A stretch of 64,000 bases of DNA from Porphyromonadaceae bacterium UBA7332 (GCA_002471225.1 DKPO01000030.1:7810-71809); one strand, 5' to 3'. Shown: positions 45,147 through 56,068, counted from the first letter of the stretch. Notes: generated by a model from the letters alone, not told the origin. Translations and numbers: made by a program.

Positions 45147-45611
45147 TTATCCTAAGATTTGTTTTGTATGCTCTTTGGTTTTAACCTTCTCAATGATGTC
45201 AGTAATGATTCCGTCTTCATTGATTATATAGGTTTTACGCAAAATACCCATTGATACTTTCCCGTATAATTTTTTCTCGCCGTAGGCGTTATAAGCTAAC
45301 AGAATATTTCTGTCAGTATCAGCAATAAGCGGAAATGGCAGGTTTTGTTTCTCTGCAAATTTCTTATGTGAAGCCACACTGTCTGCGCTGACACCGATTA
45401 CTGCATAACCCTCTGCAATAAATCTTTCGTAATTATCCCGCAAGTCACAAGCTTCAGCCGTACACCCAGGGGTATTGTCTTTCGGATAAAAGTATAGAAC
45501 GACCTTTTTACCTTTATACTGATTTAAAGAAATCGGATTATTGTCTTGGTCAACGCCTGTAAACTCCGGGGCTTTATCGCCTATGCTTAGTGTTTTATAT
45601 TCTTCTGTCAT
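45147..45611 (-). CDS. bcp: thioredoxin-dependent thiol peroxidase (Bcp)
   Basis: A 154-residue cytoplasmic peroxiredoxin reducing peroxides with thioredoxin. Cys50 (peroxidatic) and Cys55 (resolving) sit in TPGCTAEAC; YFYPKDNT precedes them as in E. coli Bcp. No signal peptide. First gene of a two-gene transcript with the exported paralogue. A -7 element is 60 nt upstream of the ATG. Confidence 0.94.
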   Translation of the reverse strand: MTEEYKTLSIGDKAPEFTGVDQDNNPISLNQYKGKKVVLYFYPKDNTPGCTAEACDLRDNYERFIAEGYAVIGVSADSVASHKKFAEKQNLPFPLIADTDRNILLAYNAYGEKKLYGKVSMGILRKTYIINEDGIITDIIEKVKTKEHTKQILG

Positions 45612-45670
45612 AACTCATTCTAATATATGGTTCTTTAAAGTCTAAACAGTTAATATGTTTAGTTAGTTTT

Positions 45671-45678
45671 CAAATATA
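45671..45678 (-). promoter_or_regulatory. bcp: -7 element of the bcp pair
   Basis: Minus strand TATATTTG; transcription near 45666 gives a leader of about 55 nt. No clear -33 element. Confidence 0.5.
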
Positions 45679-45920
45679 GAAAAGATTATCCTTACCTGTT
45701 TAAAATTGTTTGCCGAATTTCCATTTTTAAATTGTGACCTGTTTGGAATGTACGATTTTTTAATTTGATCTTTTAGAAGTAATGTCTATGAGTGATGAAG
45801 ATCTGCATTAGCTATATTATCAGGGCGTTCTTATTTTTTTCTTCTGATGAGTAATTTTTACTAAGGAGCGAATAATTTTTTTCTGTACTCAGATTAATTG
45901 TTTCTAAACTGCGAATAATT

Positions 45921-46016
45921 AGTGCGGTGTACGTCGCGCAAAATTGCGATGTAGGTCGCACAAAAGTGCGGAGTAGGTCGCAATTTTGTGCGACCTACAG
46001 TTAACAAATTAATACA
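45921..46016. repeat. dispersed 96-bp repeat element, copy B
   Basis: Ungapped partner of 29094-29189, same orientation. Three units of about 22 bp (CAAAA-n-TGCG-nn-GTAGGTCGC type) are closed by an inverted copy. It can form a 15-bp perfect stem (45951-45965 / 45984-45998) or an alternative 10-bp stem (45973-45982 / 45989-45998). Confidence 0.8.
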
Positions 46017-46197
46017 GGTGAGTTCTTGCTTAGTTTTAGTTGTTTAATTAATTGTTTGTGAGTTGTTTATGTTTAATTTGTAGGGTGTGAAATCATAAAT
46101 TCCTTGCATTTTATTTTTTTTGGTAAGGAGGTGTTCTGTAAATTGTCTGAAAGATGGCGCTTTGATATCAAATAAGGTTTTATTATTGGTGCTGATT

Positions 46198-46238
46198 GGG
46201 TGTCGATTGAAAAGATTGAATCGACACCCTTATTTATT
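46198..46238 (+). terminator. orphan terminator-like hairpin
   Basis: 11-bp perfect stem (46198-46208 / 46219-46229), 10-nt loop, then ttatttattt. No plus-strand gene precedes it, so it may end a small unannotated RNA. Confidence 0.55.
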
Positions 46239-46277
46239 TGAATCCGAGAGGCTTGAGAGGTTGGTGTCGATTAAATA

Positions 46278-46320
46278 TAAAAAACAAGAGACGATTCAAT
46301 TAACTTGAACCGTCTCTTGT
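46278..46320 (-). terminator. terminator of the ABC-F gene
   Basis: 16-position stem with one mismatch (46284-46299 / 46305-46320) followed on the minus strand by a T-run (tttttttata). Confidence 0.88.
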
Positions 46321-46340
46321 AAATATTCCGATGGATGGAA

Positions 46341-48008
<1,668 letters not shown>

Positions 48009-48050
48009 TCAAAATAAATGGATAAAAATAAACAGAGGGCTAAATACGAG

Positions 48051-48078
48051 AAAACCCCCACAAATGACTGTGAGGGTT
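48051..48078 (-). terminator. terminator after tRNA-Phe
   Basis: 10-position stem with one mismatch (48053-48062 / 48069-48078), ending in tttt on the minus strand just past the tRNA 3' end. Confidence 0.7.
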
Positions 48079-48084
48079 GTTTTG

Positions 48085-48157
48085 TGGTGCCACCAGGAAT
48101 CGAACCGGGGACACAAGGATTTTCAGTCCTTTGCTCTACCAACTGAGCTATGGCACC
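48085..48157 (-). tRNA. tRNA-Phe (GAA)
   Basis: 73-nt cloverleaf on the minus strand: acceptor GGTGCCA/TGGCACC, D-arm AGCTCAGTTGGTAGAGC, anticodon loop CTGAAAA with GAA at 48122-48124, T-arm GGTTCGATTCC. The 3' CCA is not encoded (the next bases read CAA). The classic spurious reading frame over such tRNAs (start near 48169) is ignored. Confidence 0.97.
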
Positions 48158-48518
48158 GTTGTTTCTCAATTGCGTTGCAAAAGTATGGCTTTTTTTTTAA
48201 TCCTCCAAATTTAGACTGATGTTTTTTTTAATATCTATAATTAACCGCTTGTATCAGAGAGGAAAAAATAGATGAAAAATAATTTTTTATTAGTGAATAA
48301 TAAGGAGCTATTTTGCTTTTGTTTGTTTATTTCTATCCCAATCGTAACTTATTTGCACCTTCTTAGCTCAAAAAAAGAAAAAATTCTTTCGTTGTTTGAA
48401 AAAAGAGAATAATTTTGCGACTTGCAAAGCTTATGGTTTTCAATTAATCAACACAGAACCATTTTTTTTCAAAAGATTATTTTAGAGAATAATAAATACC
48501 AACTTAATTTTCAAAATC
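48158..48518. other. spacer upstream of the TPR lipoprotein gene
   Basis: 361 bp, very AT-rich; holds the promoter at 48410 and a 5' leader of about 95 nt. No gene or other structure recognised. Confidence 0.55.
48410..48417 (+). promoter_or_regulatory. -7 element of the TPR lipoprotein gene
   Basis: TAATTTTG, a perfect match; upstream TTG at 48392-48394 is 15 nt away, closer than usual. Confidence 0.5.
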
Positions 48519-50207
48519 ATGATTAGAAAACTTTACTTGCCATTATTAATGGCTGTTTTAGTTGCTTTCACGGCATGTAGCAAGAAAATGGGTCCATTAA
48601 GCCCAGACATGTTCAAAGTTAACCCTTCTCCACTAGAAGTTAAAGGTGGAAAAGTTAACGCAACAATTGACGGTACGTTCCCTGAGAAGTACTTTAATAA
48701 AAAAGCTGTAGTAACAGTAACTCCTGTATTGGTGTTCAACGGACAAGAAGCGACTTCTGCTCCGATGACTTTCCAAGGTGAGAAAGTAAAAGGCAATAAC
48801 AATACGATTGCTTATAAAATGGGTGGCAAATACACTATGCCTGTTTCTTTCAATTATGTTCCGGCTATGCGTAGCTCAGAATTATTCTTAGAATTCAAAG
48901 TGAAAGTGAAATCAAAAACTTACACTTTGCCTCGCGTAAAAGTTGCTGACGGTGTTATCTCAACAGAGCAAATGTCAAGCGCAGCTAACGCAAATCCTGC
49001 AATCGGTGCAGATAAATTCCAAAGAATTATCAAACAATACCAAAGAGCAGAGATTTTATTCTTAATCCAACAAGCAAACTTGCGTAACGCTCAGTTGAAT
49101 TCTCCTGAGATGATTGCTTTGCAAGATTCAATGAAAGCTGCAGTTGCTGCTATCAACAAAGAGTTGGTTAACCTTGAAATTTCTTCTTACGCTTCTCCTG
49201 ACGGACCATGGCAGTTGAATGATACTTTAGCTAACACTCGTGAGAAAGTGACACAAAAGTATATGCAACGCCAAATGAAAAAGGCTAAATACGATACTGA
49301 AATCGAAGGTAAATTCACAGCTGAAGACTGGGAAGGTTTCAAAGAATTGATGGAGAAATCTGATATTCAAGATAAAGACCTAGTTTTACGTGTTCTTGCT
49401 ATGTACTCAGATCCTGCAGTACGTGACGAAGAAATCAAAAAAATGTCTTCTACTTTCGGTGTAATCGCTAAAGAAATTCTTCCTAAATTACGTCGTTCTA
49501 AATTGACTGCTACAATCAATTTGATTGGTAAATCAGATGAAGAAATCGCTTCTTTAGCTAATTCAAATCCTAGCGCATTGAACGTTGAAGAACTTCTTTA
49601 TGCTGCAACTTTGATCAACGCTGACAGATGGGCTATCTACCAAAAAGTAGCTGACATCTATGCACAAGACTTCCGTGGTTACAACAATTTAGGTATGTTG
49701 GAATTCGAAGCTGGTAAATTAGACAAAGCTGAGCACTACTTTAAAAAAGCTGCTTCAATTGCTCCGACTGCTCCTGAAGTTCAAATGAACCTTGGTTTGA
49801 TCGAACTAGTAAAAGGTCATAACAAAAAAGCTGAAGAATATTTCGGTAAAGCAGCAGGTGCTGAAGGTTTGAATGAAGCTCTTGGTATCCTTTATACTCA
49901 AAACGGTGACTATGCAAACGCTGTTCGTTCTTTTGCTGATGCAAAATCTAACAATGCTGCAGTTGCTCAAATCTTAGCTAAAGAATACAACAAAGCTAAA
50001 ACAACTTTATCTGCTATCGAAAATCCAGATGCAACTACTTACTATTTGATGGCTGTTGTTGGTGCTAGAACTAACAATGAATCAATGGTTATCAACAACT
50101 TGAAAGAGTCTATCAAAATGAACTCGACTTTTGCTAAGTTGGCTGCTACGGATCTTGAGTTTGCTAAATTTGCAAACAACGCAGAATTCGTTAAATTGGT
50201 GAAATAA
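48519..50207 (+). CDS. TPR-containing lipoprotein with OmpA-like segment
   Basis: A 562-residue lipoprotein (lipobox FTAC, Cys20). Residues about 30-150 form a beta-rich domain; about 165-290 contain a stretch (EISSYASPDG, then NTREKVTQKYM) that resembles the peptidoglycan-binding OmpA-C pattern; about 370-500 contain TPR units (FRGYNNLGMLEFEAGKLDKAEHYFKKA, PEVQMNLGLIELVKGHNKKAEEYFGKA). It is probably an outer-membrane-anchored scaffold linking to peptidoglycan. Codon bias is as strong as in frdA, so it should be very abundant. Similar TPR lipoproteins are major surface proteins in Porphyromonas relatives (recollection). Monocistronic. Confidence 0.85.
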   Translation: MIRKLYLPLLMAVLVAFTACSKKMGPLSPDMFKVNPSPLEVKGGKVNATIDGTFPEKYFNKKAVVTVTPVLVFNGQEATSAPMTFQGEKVKGNNNTIAYKMGGKYTMPVSFNYVPAMRSSELFLEFKVKVKSKTYTLPRVKVADGVISTEQMSSAANANPAIGADKFQRIIKQYQRAEILFLIQQANLRNAQLNSPEMIALQDSMKAAVAAINKELVNLEISSYASPDGPWQLNDTLANTREKVTQKYMQRQMKKAKYDTEIEGKFTAEDWEGFKELMEKSDIQDKDLVLRVLAMYSDPAVRDEEIKKMSSTFGVIAKEILPKLRRSKLTATINLIGKSDEEIASLANSNPSALNVEELLYAATLINADRWAIYQKVADIYAQDFRGYNNLGMLEFEAGKLDKAEHYFKKAASIAPTAPEVQMNLGLIELVKGHNKKAEEYFGKAAGAEGLNEALGILYTQNGDYANAVRSFADAKSNNAAVAQILAKEYNKAKTTLSAIENPDATTYYLMAVVGARTNNESMVINNLKESIKMNSTFAKLAATDLEFAKFANNAEFVKLVK

Positions 50208-50220
50208 TAAACCAGTATAT

Positions 50221-50268
50221 AAAAGGAAGTACTTCTCTATTCAGGGAAAGTACTTCCTTTTTTCTTTT
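50221..50268 (+). terminator. terminator of the TPR lipoprotein gene
   Basis: 14-bp perfect stem (50221-50234 / 50248-50261) and T-rich tail. Confidence 0.92.
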
Positions 50269-50333
50269 GTATGCAGTTACAGTTTTAACACATTATTCTC
50301 CGTTGTTTTACTGTAATTAGATTTTACTTTTTA

Positions 50334-50341
50334 TAAATTTG
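50334..50341 (+). promoter_or_regulatory. purC: -7 element of purC
   Basis: TAAATTTG; gives a leader of about 42 nt. No good TTTG at the -33 position. Confidence 0.5.
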
Positions 50342-50387
50342 TGCTTTCAAGCTGATATTCTTTTTCAATCAATAATAGATTCAAAAA

Positions 50388-51335
50388 ATGGGTGCTTTAA
50401 CTAAAACAGATTTTAATTTTCCAGGACAGAAAAGTGTTTATCATGGCAAAGTTCGTGATGTTTATAAAATCAACGAAGAGCTATTGGTAATGATCGTAAG
50501 CGATCGAATTTCGGCATTTGATGTTGTATTGCCTAAAGGGATTCCTTTTAAAGGGCAGATGTTGAATCAAATTGCATCGAAATTCTTAGATGCTACTAAT
50601 GATATTTGTCCGAACTGGAAATTAGCAACTCCGGATCCAATGGTTACTGTAGGTGTACAATGCCAGTCATTTCCGGTTGAGATGATTGTTCGCGGTTACT
50701 TATGCGGAAGTGCATGGAGAGCTTACAAAAGCGGTGTAAGAGAGATTTGTGGAGTTAAACTTCCTGAGGGAATGAGAGAAAACGAGAAATTCCCAACACC
50801 TATTATTACTCCGACGACAAAAGCCGAGCATGGCTTTCATGATGAAGATATTTCAAAAGAAGAAATTTTGAGTCAGGGATTGGTTTCGCCGGAAGATTAT
50901 GCGATTCTTGAAAAATATACAATGGCTCTTTTCCTTCGCGGTACAGAGATCGCAAAAGAAAGAGGCTTGATTTTGGTTGACACGAAATACGAATTTGGAA
51001 AACATGACGGAACGATTTATCTGATCGATGAGATTCATACACCGGATTCTTCACGCTATTTCTATGAAGAAGGCTATATGGATCGTTTTGAGAAAGGAGA
51101 GCCACAACGTCAGTTATCTAAAGAATTCGTTCGTGAATGGTTAATGGAAAATGGTTTCCAGGGAAAAGATGGACAACAGGTACCTGAAATGACCGATGAA
51201 ATTGTAAAAGGAATTAGCGAAAGATATATGGAACTTTTCGAAAAGATTACAGGAGAGAAATTTGTTCCTGCTTCAGAAAAGAACATAGCAGAGCGTATTG
51301 AAAAAAATGTGACTGCTTATTTGCAAAGTCTGTAA
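50388..51335 (+). CDS. purC: phosphoribosylaminoimidazole-succinocarboxamide synthase (PurC)
   Basis: A 315-residue SAICAR synthetase of purine biosynthesis (CAIR + Asp + ATP). Signatures: GKVRDVY (about 20-26), the [10 protein letters not shown] motif (38-47), the [13 protein letters not shown] segment and LVDTKYEFG. The length corresponds to the longer, yeast-like type rather than the 237-residue E. coli enzyme. Single gene with its own promoter and terminator; purD lies 9 kb away on the other strand. Confidence 0.97.
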   Translation: MGALTKTDFNFPGQKSVYHGKVRDVYKINEELLVMIVSDRISAFDVVLPKGIPFKGQMLNQIASKFLDATNDICPNWKLATPDPMVTVGVQCQSFPVEMIVRGYLCGSAWRAYKSGVREICGVKLPEGMRENEKFPTPIITPTTKAEHGFHDEDISKEEILSQGLVSPEDYAILEKYTMALFLRGTEIAKERGLILVDTKYEFGKHDGTIYLIDEIHTPDSSRYFYEEGYMDRFEKGEPQRQLSKEFVREWLMENGFQGKDGQQVPEMTDEIVKGISERYMELFEKITGEKFVPASEKNIAERIEKNVTAYLQSL

Positions 51336-51355
51336 AATACTAAAACCAAACATAT

Positions 51356-51389
51356 AAGGCTGTCCCGTTTGCAGGACAGCCTTTTTTTC
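51356..51389 (+). terminator. terminator of purC
   Basis: 10-bp perfect stem (51356-51365 / 51374-51383), 8-nt loop, T-run; it ends just before the aroE start, so aroE would need readthrough or a promoter I cannot see. Confidence 0.9.
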
Positions 51390-51397
51390 TATTGAAT

Positions 51398-52141
51398 ATG
51401 AAAAAATATGGCTTAATAGGTTATCCGCTTTCTCATTCATTTTCTCAAAGATATTTCACTGATAAATTTGAAAAGGAGCAGATTGATGCCGTTTATGACA
51501 ATTATTCATTGTCGGATATAGAACAGATCCGCTCATTACTGGGCGATGCGCAGATAGGAGGTTTGAATGTGACTATTCCCTATAAGGAACAAGTAATTTC
51601 CTATCTGGATTGCTTGGATGAGACAGCAATGGAAGTCGGAGCAGTTAATGTTATACGGTTTGAAGATACATTAGCCGGGCGTCGGACTGTAGGTTGTAAT
51701 TCTGACGTAACAGGTTTTCGAGAGTCAATCCGCAAATTTCTTAAACCGTATCATCAAAAAGCTTTAGTTCTAGGTACGGGAGGAGCATCCAAGGCTGTCG
51801 TTTTTGCCTTAAAGCAATTAGGGATTTCTTATCAATATGTTTCGCGCAAGTCCGATGCTGAAAATGGTATTATATCTTATGATGAACTATCCCGAAATGA
51901 TATAGAAAATAATCTGATAATTATCAATACAACACCATTGGGGATGTACCCCGAAATTGAGACAGCACCCGCGATTCCATATGAATATCTGACAGAGAAG
52001 CACCTTTTGTTTGATTTGGTGTATAATCCGGAGGTGACGCGCTTTTTACAATATGGAAAAGATGCCGGAGCAACATCAATCAATGGATTGGAAATGCTAT
52101 ATTTGCAAGCAGAAGCCGCTTGGATTTTTTGGAATAAATAA
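51398..52141 (+). CDS. aroE: shikimate dehydrogenase
   Basis: A 247-residue NADP-dependent enzyme reducing 3-dehydroshikimate. Substrate-site motifs GYPLSHSFS (N-terminal), NVTIPYK and the conserved Asp in CNSDVTG are present; the cofactor loop is LGTGGASKAV; the C-terminal NGLEMLYLQAEAAW is typical. ATG 51398 is preferred to the TTG at 51392. It is followed by the fumarase gene after 36 nt. Confidence 0.96.
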   Translation: MKKYGLIGYPLSHSFSQRYFTDKFEKEQIDAVYDNYSLSDIEQIRSLLGDAQIGGLNVTIPYKEQVISYLDCLDETAMEVGAVNVIRFEDTLAGRRTVGCNSDVTGFRESIRKFLKPYHQKALVLGTGGASKAVVFALKQLGISYQYVSRKSDAENGIISYDELSRNDIENNLIIINTTPLGMYPEIETAPAIPYEYLTEKHLLFDLVYNPEVTRFLQYGKDAGATSINGLEMLYLQAEAAWIFWNK

Positions 52142-52177
52142 AAGAACACGATTAATTGCTAAAAATATATTTTAATT

Positions 52178-53815
52178 ATGGCAACAAAACCATTTCATTA
52201 CCAAGAGCCGTTCCCAATGGGGAAGGATAACACAGAGTATTACTTACTGACTAAAGATCACGTAAGTGTTTCTGAGTTTGAAGGCAAACCTATTTTAAAA
52301 GTTGAAGCAGAAGGATTGACTAAATTAGCAAACGCTGCTATGCGTGATGTTTCTTTCTTACTTCGTGCTTCACATAATGAACAGGTAGCTAAAGTATTAA
52401 GCGATCCTGAAGCATCAGATAACGATAAATACGTAGCATTAACTATGTTGCGCAATGCTGAAGTTGCCGCTAAAGGTCAACTACCTACTTGTCAGGATAC
52501 AGGTACAGCGATCGTTATGGGAAAAAAAGGGCAACAAGTATGGACTGGTTGCAACGATGAAGAAGCATTATCTTTAGGTGTATATAAAACTTACACAGAA
52601 GAAAATCTTCGTTATTCACAAAACGCACCGTTGAATATGTACGATGAAGTGAATACGGGGACTAACCTGCCAGCTCAAATCGATCTTTACGCTACTGAAG
52701 GAATGGAATACAAATTCTTATTCATGGCTAAAGGGGGTGGATCTGCAAATAAAACATATTTGTATCAGGAAACAAAAGCCCTTATTACACCTAGCAAATT
52801 ACTTAACTATTTAGTTGAGAAAATGGCAACTTTAGGAACGGCAGCTTGCCCTCCTTACCACGTTGCTTTTGTAATCGGTGGAACATCGGCTGAAGCTAAT
52901 CTGAAAGCTGTAAAACTAGCGTCAGCTCGTTATTATGACGGTTTACCGACTGAAGGAAATGAGTTCGGTCAGGCTTTCCGCGATGTAGAGTTGGAAAAAC
53001 AAGTTTTAGAAGCAGCTCAAAAATTAGGATTGGGTGCTCAATTCGGAGGAAAATACTTTGCACATGATGTACGCATCATCCGCTTACCTCGCCATGGCGC
53101 TTCATGTCCGGTAGGAATGGGCGTATCTTGCTCTGCAGACCGTAATATCAAAGCGAAAATTACGAAAGACGGTATTTGGGTTGAGAAATTAGATGATAAT
53201 CCGGGTCGTTTGATTCCTGCAGAACTTCGTCAGGCTGGTGAAGGTACTGCTGTAAATATCGATTTGAATCGTCCAATGGATGAAATCCTTAAAGAGCTAT
53301 CTAAATATCCGGTTGCTACACGTTTGTCTTTGAACGGTACAATCATCGTAGGTCGTGATATTGCTCATGCTAAATTAGCAGAACGTATTGCTGCAGGTGA
53401 AGGTCTTCCTGAGTATATCAAGAATCACCCGATCTATTATGCAGGTCCTGCAAAAACTCCACAAGGAATGCCTTCGGGATCTTTCGGACCGACAACAGCA
53501 GGTCGTATGGACTCTTATGTTGACTTGTTCCAAACGAATGGTGGAAGTAAAATTATGATCGCTAAAGGAAATCGCTCACAACAAGTGACTGATGCTTGTC
53601 AGAAGCATGGTGGATTCTATTTAGGTAGTATCGGTGGTCCTGCAGCTATCCTTGCTCAGAATAATATTAAGAAAGTTGAATTAGTTGAATATCCTGAATT
53701 AGGAATGGAAGCTATCTGGAAAATCGATGTAGTAGATTTCCCTGCTTTCATTTTGGTTGATGATAAAGGAAACGATTTCTTCAAACAAATTAAACCGGCT
53801 TGTGCTTGTAAATAA
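52178..53815 (+). CDS. class I fumarate hydratase (4Fe-4S)
   Basis: A 545-residue single-chain class I fumarase with the alpha (TtdA-like, about 1-330) and beta (TtdB-like, about 345-545) parts fused. Cysteines expected to bind the substrate-activating [4Fe-4S] cluster include those in PTCQDTGT and VSCSAD. The C-terminal part shows [11 protein letters not shown] and GGPAA. It is oxygen-sensitive and typical of anaerobes. Together with frdCAB it forms the reductive path from malate to succinate. Confidence 0.96.
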   Translation: MATKPFHYQEPFPMGKDNTEYYLLTKDHVSVSEFEGKPILKVEAEGLTKLANAAMRDVSFLLRASHNEQVAKVLSDPEASDNDKYVALTMLRNAEVAAKGQLPTCQDTGTAIVMGKKGQQVWTGCNDEEALSLGVYKTYTEENLRYSQNAPLNMYDEVNTGTNLPAQIDLYATEGMEYKFLFMAKGGGSANKTYLYQETKALITPSKLLNYLVEKMATLGTAACPPYHVAFVIGGTSAEANLKAVKLASARYYDGLPTEGNEFGQAFRDVELEKQVLEAAQKLGLGAQFGGKYFAHDVRIIRLPRHGASCPVGMGVSCSADRNIKAKITKDGIWVEKLDDNPGRLIPAELRQAGEGTAVNIDLNRPMDEILKELSKYPVATRLSLNGTIIVGRDIAHAKLAERIAAGEGLPEYIKNHPIYYAGPAKTPQGMPSGSFGPTTAGRMDSYVDLFQTNGGSKIMIAKGNRSQQVTDACQKHGGFYLGSIGGPAAILAQNNIKKVELVEYPELGMEAIWKIDVVDFPAFILVDDKGNDFFKQIKPACACK

Positions 53816-53839
53816 TAAGTACAGCATGTAGTCATAGAG

Positions 53840-53882
53840 GAGGTTAGTAAAGGAGTAAGCTCTTTACTAGCCTCTTTTTTTA
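53840..53882 (+). terminator. terminator of the aroE-fumarase transcript
   Basis: 13-position stem with one G-U pair (53840-53852 / 53862-53874), T-run to 53882. Confidence 0.88.
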
Positions 53883-53900
53883 AGCCTGTAAAAAACCTAT

Positions 53901-55448
53901 ATGATATCTATGAAATTGACACAGTTGTTATCATTGCTGGCTTTAGCAATGACATTTAGTATTTCTGCTCAGAAATCCACTATCCATAAGATCGCAGAAT
54001 TAGCAAGAGAAGAAAACCGGACAATGGAACATTTAGATGTTTTATGCAATCGAATCGGGGGAAGACCTATCGGTTCGCCTGCGTATGATCATGCTGTAGA
54101 ATGGAGTATGTCTCAGTTTAAGCATTGGGGTTTAAATGTCAGAAAAGAAAAAGCAGGGGAGTTACGTGTCGGCTTTATGCGTGGGCCTTGGTTTGGTAAA
54201 CTGTTAGGCGAGGAGTCTATGACTTTGCATTTCGTAACGCCCTCTTATACATCCGGAACAAAGGGTGCCCAGACAGGACATGTGGTTATCGAACCTAAAA
54301 CTCAGGCTGATTTTGAACGAATGAAGCATCGGCTTAAAGGTGCATGGGTGCTTGTATCGGGTGAAAGTACAGGTTGGCCTGTTGATCATACTCCGAAAGG
54401 AGACTCTGTCAGGATGTCATTACGTGTAAAGAATGATTCAATCCGAAAAGAAAATAATGAGCTTAGACGGAGGAATGAGGAGGAGCGTATGCCATATACT
54501 CCCAAAGAATTGAAAGATGCTCCGGCATTGTTTTATCGGGAAATGGTTGATGCCGGAATATTAGGGATTATTCAGTCCGCGAGAGTTCCCTTAACTGCAT
54601 TATATAGCAGACAAGTGGCTTTTGATCCTGAATCGTCTTTTGATAATCTACCAACCATTCCGGATATAAAATTAGATGAGCATCAGTATCGTAAGATTTA
54701 TCAAATGGTAAAAGAACGGCGAAATATCTTTTTGGAGTTTGATATCCGGAACCATTTCAAAATGGGTCCGGTTCCTTATTATAATGTGGTTGCTGAAATA
54801 AAGGGTAGTAAATATCCGGATGAGTACGTTGTACTGAGTGCACATCTTGATGCTTTTGATGTAGCAACAGGTGGTGTTGATGACGGCTCTGGGGTAAGTC
54901 CGATTATGGAAGCTGCCCGTTTACTGCAAGAAGCAGGTGCAAAACCTAAGCGTACCATTCTGTTTTGCTTATTTGCCGGTGAAGAATTTGGTTTATTGGG
55001 CGCGAAAGCCTGGGCTAAAGCGAATAAAGATAAATTACCGAAGATATCTAATTTATTTAATAGAGATGGTGGACCGACAGTTCCTATAGGAATGGGTGCT
55101 CCAAAATCACAGATGAAAGAGTTGCAGGATATTGCTCAATGGATTGAATCATCAGATTCGACTTTCCGATTCTCAATCACTGAAATTGCTCCGTATGCAA
55201 AGCCTGAAAGGGAAGGTGGAACAGATGCTTCTGTGTTTGCTGTTCAGGGGGTTCCTACGATTCATTTGCAAACGGCAGATACAAAGGGGTATGATTTTAA
55301 TTACCGTGAAATCTGGCATACTGAACGTGACCTGTATAATAAAAGTATTCCCGAATATCAGGAGAAAGCTGCAGTTATTATGGCACAGATTGCTCTAGGT
55401 GTTGCTAATATGGATAAACTAATACAGCGAAACGAAGTATATAAATAG
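53901..55448 (+). CDS. secreted M28 family zinc peptidase with PA domain
   Basis: A 515-residue aminopeptidase-type enzyme. Signal peptide ends near FSISAQ. A protease-associated-like insert lies at about 120-250 and the M28 domain at about 290-500. Zinc ligands and catalytic residues are readable: SAHLDAFD (His, Asp), GGVDDGSG (bridging Asp), AGEEFG (catalytic Glu and ligand Glu), GGTDASVF (Asp) and PTIHLQT (His). It should trim peptides in the periplasm or outside. Start may be ATG 53901 or ATG 53910 (MKLTQ), both giving a proper signal peptide. Confidence 0.92.
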   Translation: MISMKLTQLLSLLALAMTFSISAQKSTIHKIAELAREENRTMEHLDVLCNRIGGRPIGSPAYDHAVEWSMSQFKHWGLNVRKEKAGELRVGFMRGPWFGKLLGEESMTLHFVTPSYTSGTKGAQTGHVVIEPKTQADFERMKHRLKGAWVLVSGESTGWPVDHTPKGDSVRMSLRVKNDSIRKENNELRRRNEEERMPYTPKELKDAPALFYREMVDAGILGIIQSARVPLTALYSRQVAFDPESSFDNLPTIPDIKLDEHQYRKIYQMVKERRNIFLEFDIRNHFKMGPVPYYNVVAEIKGSKYPDEYVVLSAHLDAFDVATGGVDDGSGVSPIMEAARLLQEAGAKPKRTILFCLFAGEEFGLLGAKAWAKANKDKLPKISNLFNRDGGPTVPIGMGAPKSQMKELQDIAQWIESSDSTFRFSITEIAPYAKPEREGGTDASVFAVQGVPTIHLQTADTKGYDFNYREIWHTERDLYNKSIPEYQEKAAVIMAQIALGVANMDKLIQRNEVYK

Positions 55449-55462
55449 GGCTTCATGAGGCT

Positions 55463-55527
55463 AAAAGATGAGGGAATTTTCCTTACCATTATATCTGTGG
55501 TAAGGAAAATCCCCTCGTCTTTTTAGT
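55463..55527. terminator. long bidirectional terminator
   Basis: 26-position stem with one wobble and one mismatch (55463-55488 / 55498-55523), A-run on one side and T-run on the other; between the M28 peptidase and rhodanese genes. Confidence 0.93.
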
Positions 55528-55570
55528 TATTCAGAAGAATACTTGACGTATTGCTATTCAGGAATATCTC

Positions 55571-55966
55571 TTATTCCTTTTCTGTAGATGATTTCACTAA
55601 AGGTTCTTGCCAGTTCATAACACCTTTATTTAATTCATATACTTTAAATCCCTTCTCCGTAATCTTCTTAGCCGCTGATTTGCTTCGTCCGCCACTTCGG
55701 CAATATACAGCGACAGACTTCTTTTTGTCAAGTTTTGATATTAATGAGTCGAACTGCGGACTTCGCACATCTATATTTAGAGCTTGAGGAATATGTCCGC
55801 CTTGAAATTCATCTGCTGTTCTGACATCAATTAATATGATATTAGGATCAGTGATGATTTTTTTGAATTCTTCATTAGAGAGTGACTCGAACTTATTATT
55901 CTGAGCCTGGCACGCGATAGTAAGTAAGCAGCAAAAGAGAATCGTGATTCTTTGGATAGTTTTCAT
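55571..55966 (-). CDS. rhodanese-like lipoprotein
   Basis: A 131-residue single-domain rhodanese with lipobox TIAC (Cys19), hence membrane-attached outside the cytoplasm. The active-site loop is CRSGGRS with Cys89; the DVRTADEFQGGHIP segment is the usual CH2 motif. Likely a sulfur-transfer or persulfide-handling protein; partner unknown. Divergent from the fucosidase gene, with a -7 element about 42 nt upstream. Confidence 0.9.
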   Translation of the reverse strand: MKTIQRITILFCCLLTIACQAQNNKFESLSNEEFKKIITDPNIILIDVRTADEFQGGHIPQALNIDVRSPQFDSLISKLDKKKSVAVYCRSGGRSKSAAKKITEKGFKVYELNKGVMNWQEPLVKSSTEKE

Positions 55967-56007
55967 AAAAAGGATTTGTATTGGGGTTATATCGATAATT
56001 CATTAGC

Positions 56008-56015
56008 CAAATGTA
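56008..56015 (-). promoter_or_regulatory. -7 element of the rhodanese gene
   Basis: Minus strand TACATTTG; an upstream TTTG (56031-56034) is 15 nt away, closer than ideal. Confidence 0.45.
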
Positions 56016-56060
56016 TAACAAATTGCTACACAAATAAGCTGATATGAGCGCTTTTTGATT

Positions 56061-56068
56061 TATCTTTG
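56061..56068 (+). promoter_or_regulatory. -7 element of the fucosidase gene
   Basis: TATCTTTG, perfect match; leader of about 48 nt to the ATG. Confidence 0.5.

Larger units (their letters stand above)
45612..46340. other. 729-bp intergenic region with repeat, orphan hairpin and terminator
   Basis: Longest gene-free stretch of the window. Left to right: bcp promoter (45671), repeat copy B (45921-46016), an orphan terminator-like hairpin (46198-46235) and the terminator of the ABC-F gene (46284-46320). The only sizeable frame (46120-46308, plus) runs through the orphan hairpin and looks non-coding. Confidence 0.7.

Noticed and set aside
29094..46016. Possible CRISPR array in the 22-bp units
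   Set aside because: Only three units per site, no constant repeat with variable spacers, and no cas genes.
46120..46308. 62-codon plus-strand frame
   Set aside because: It runs straight through a terminator-like hairpin and into the ABC-F terminator region, and has no recognisable motif.
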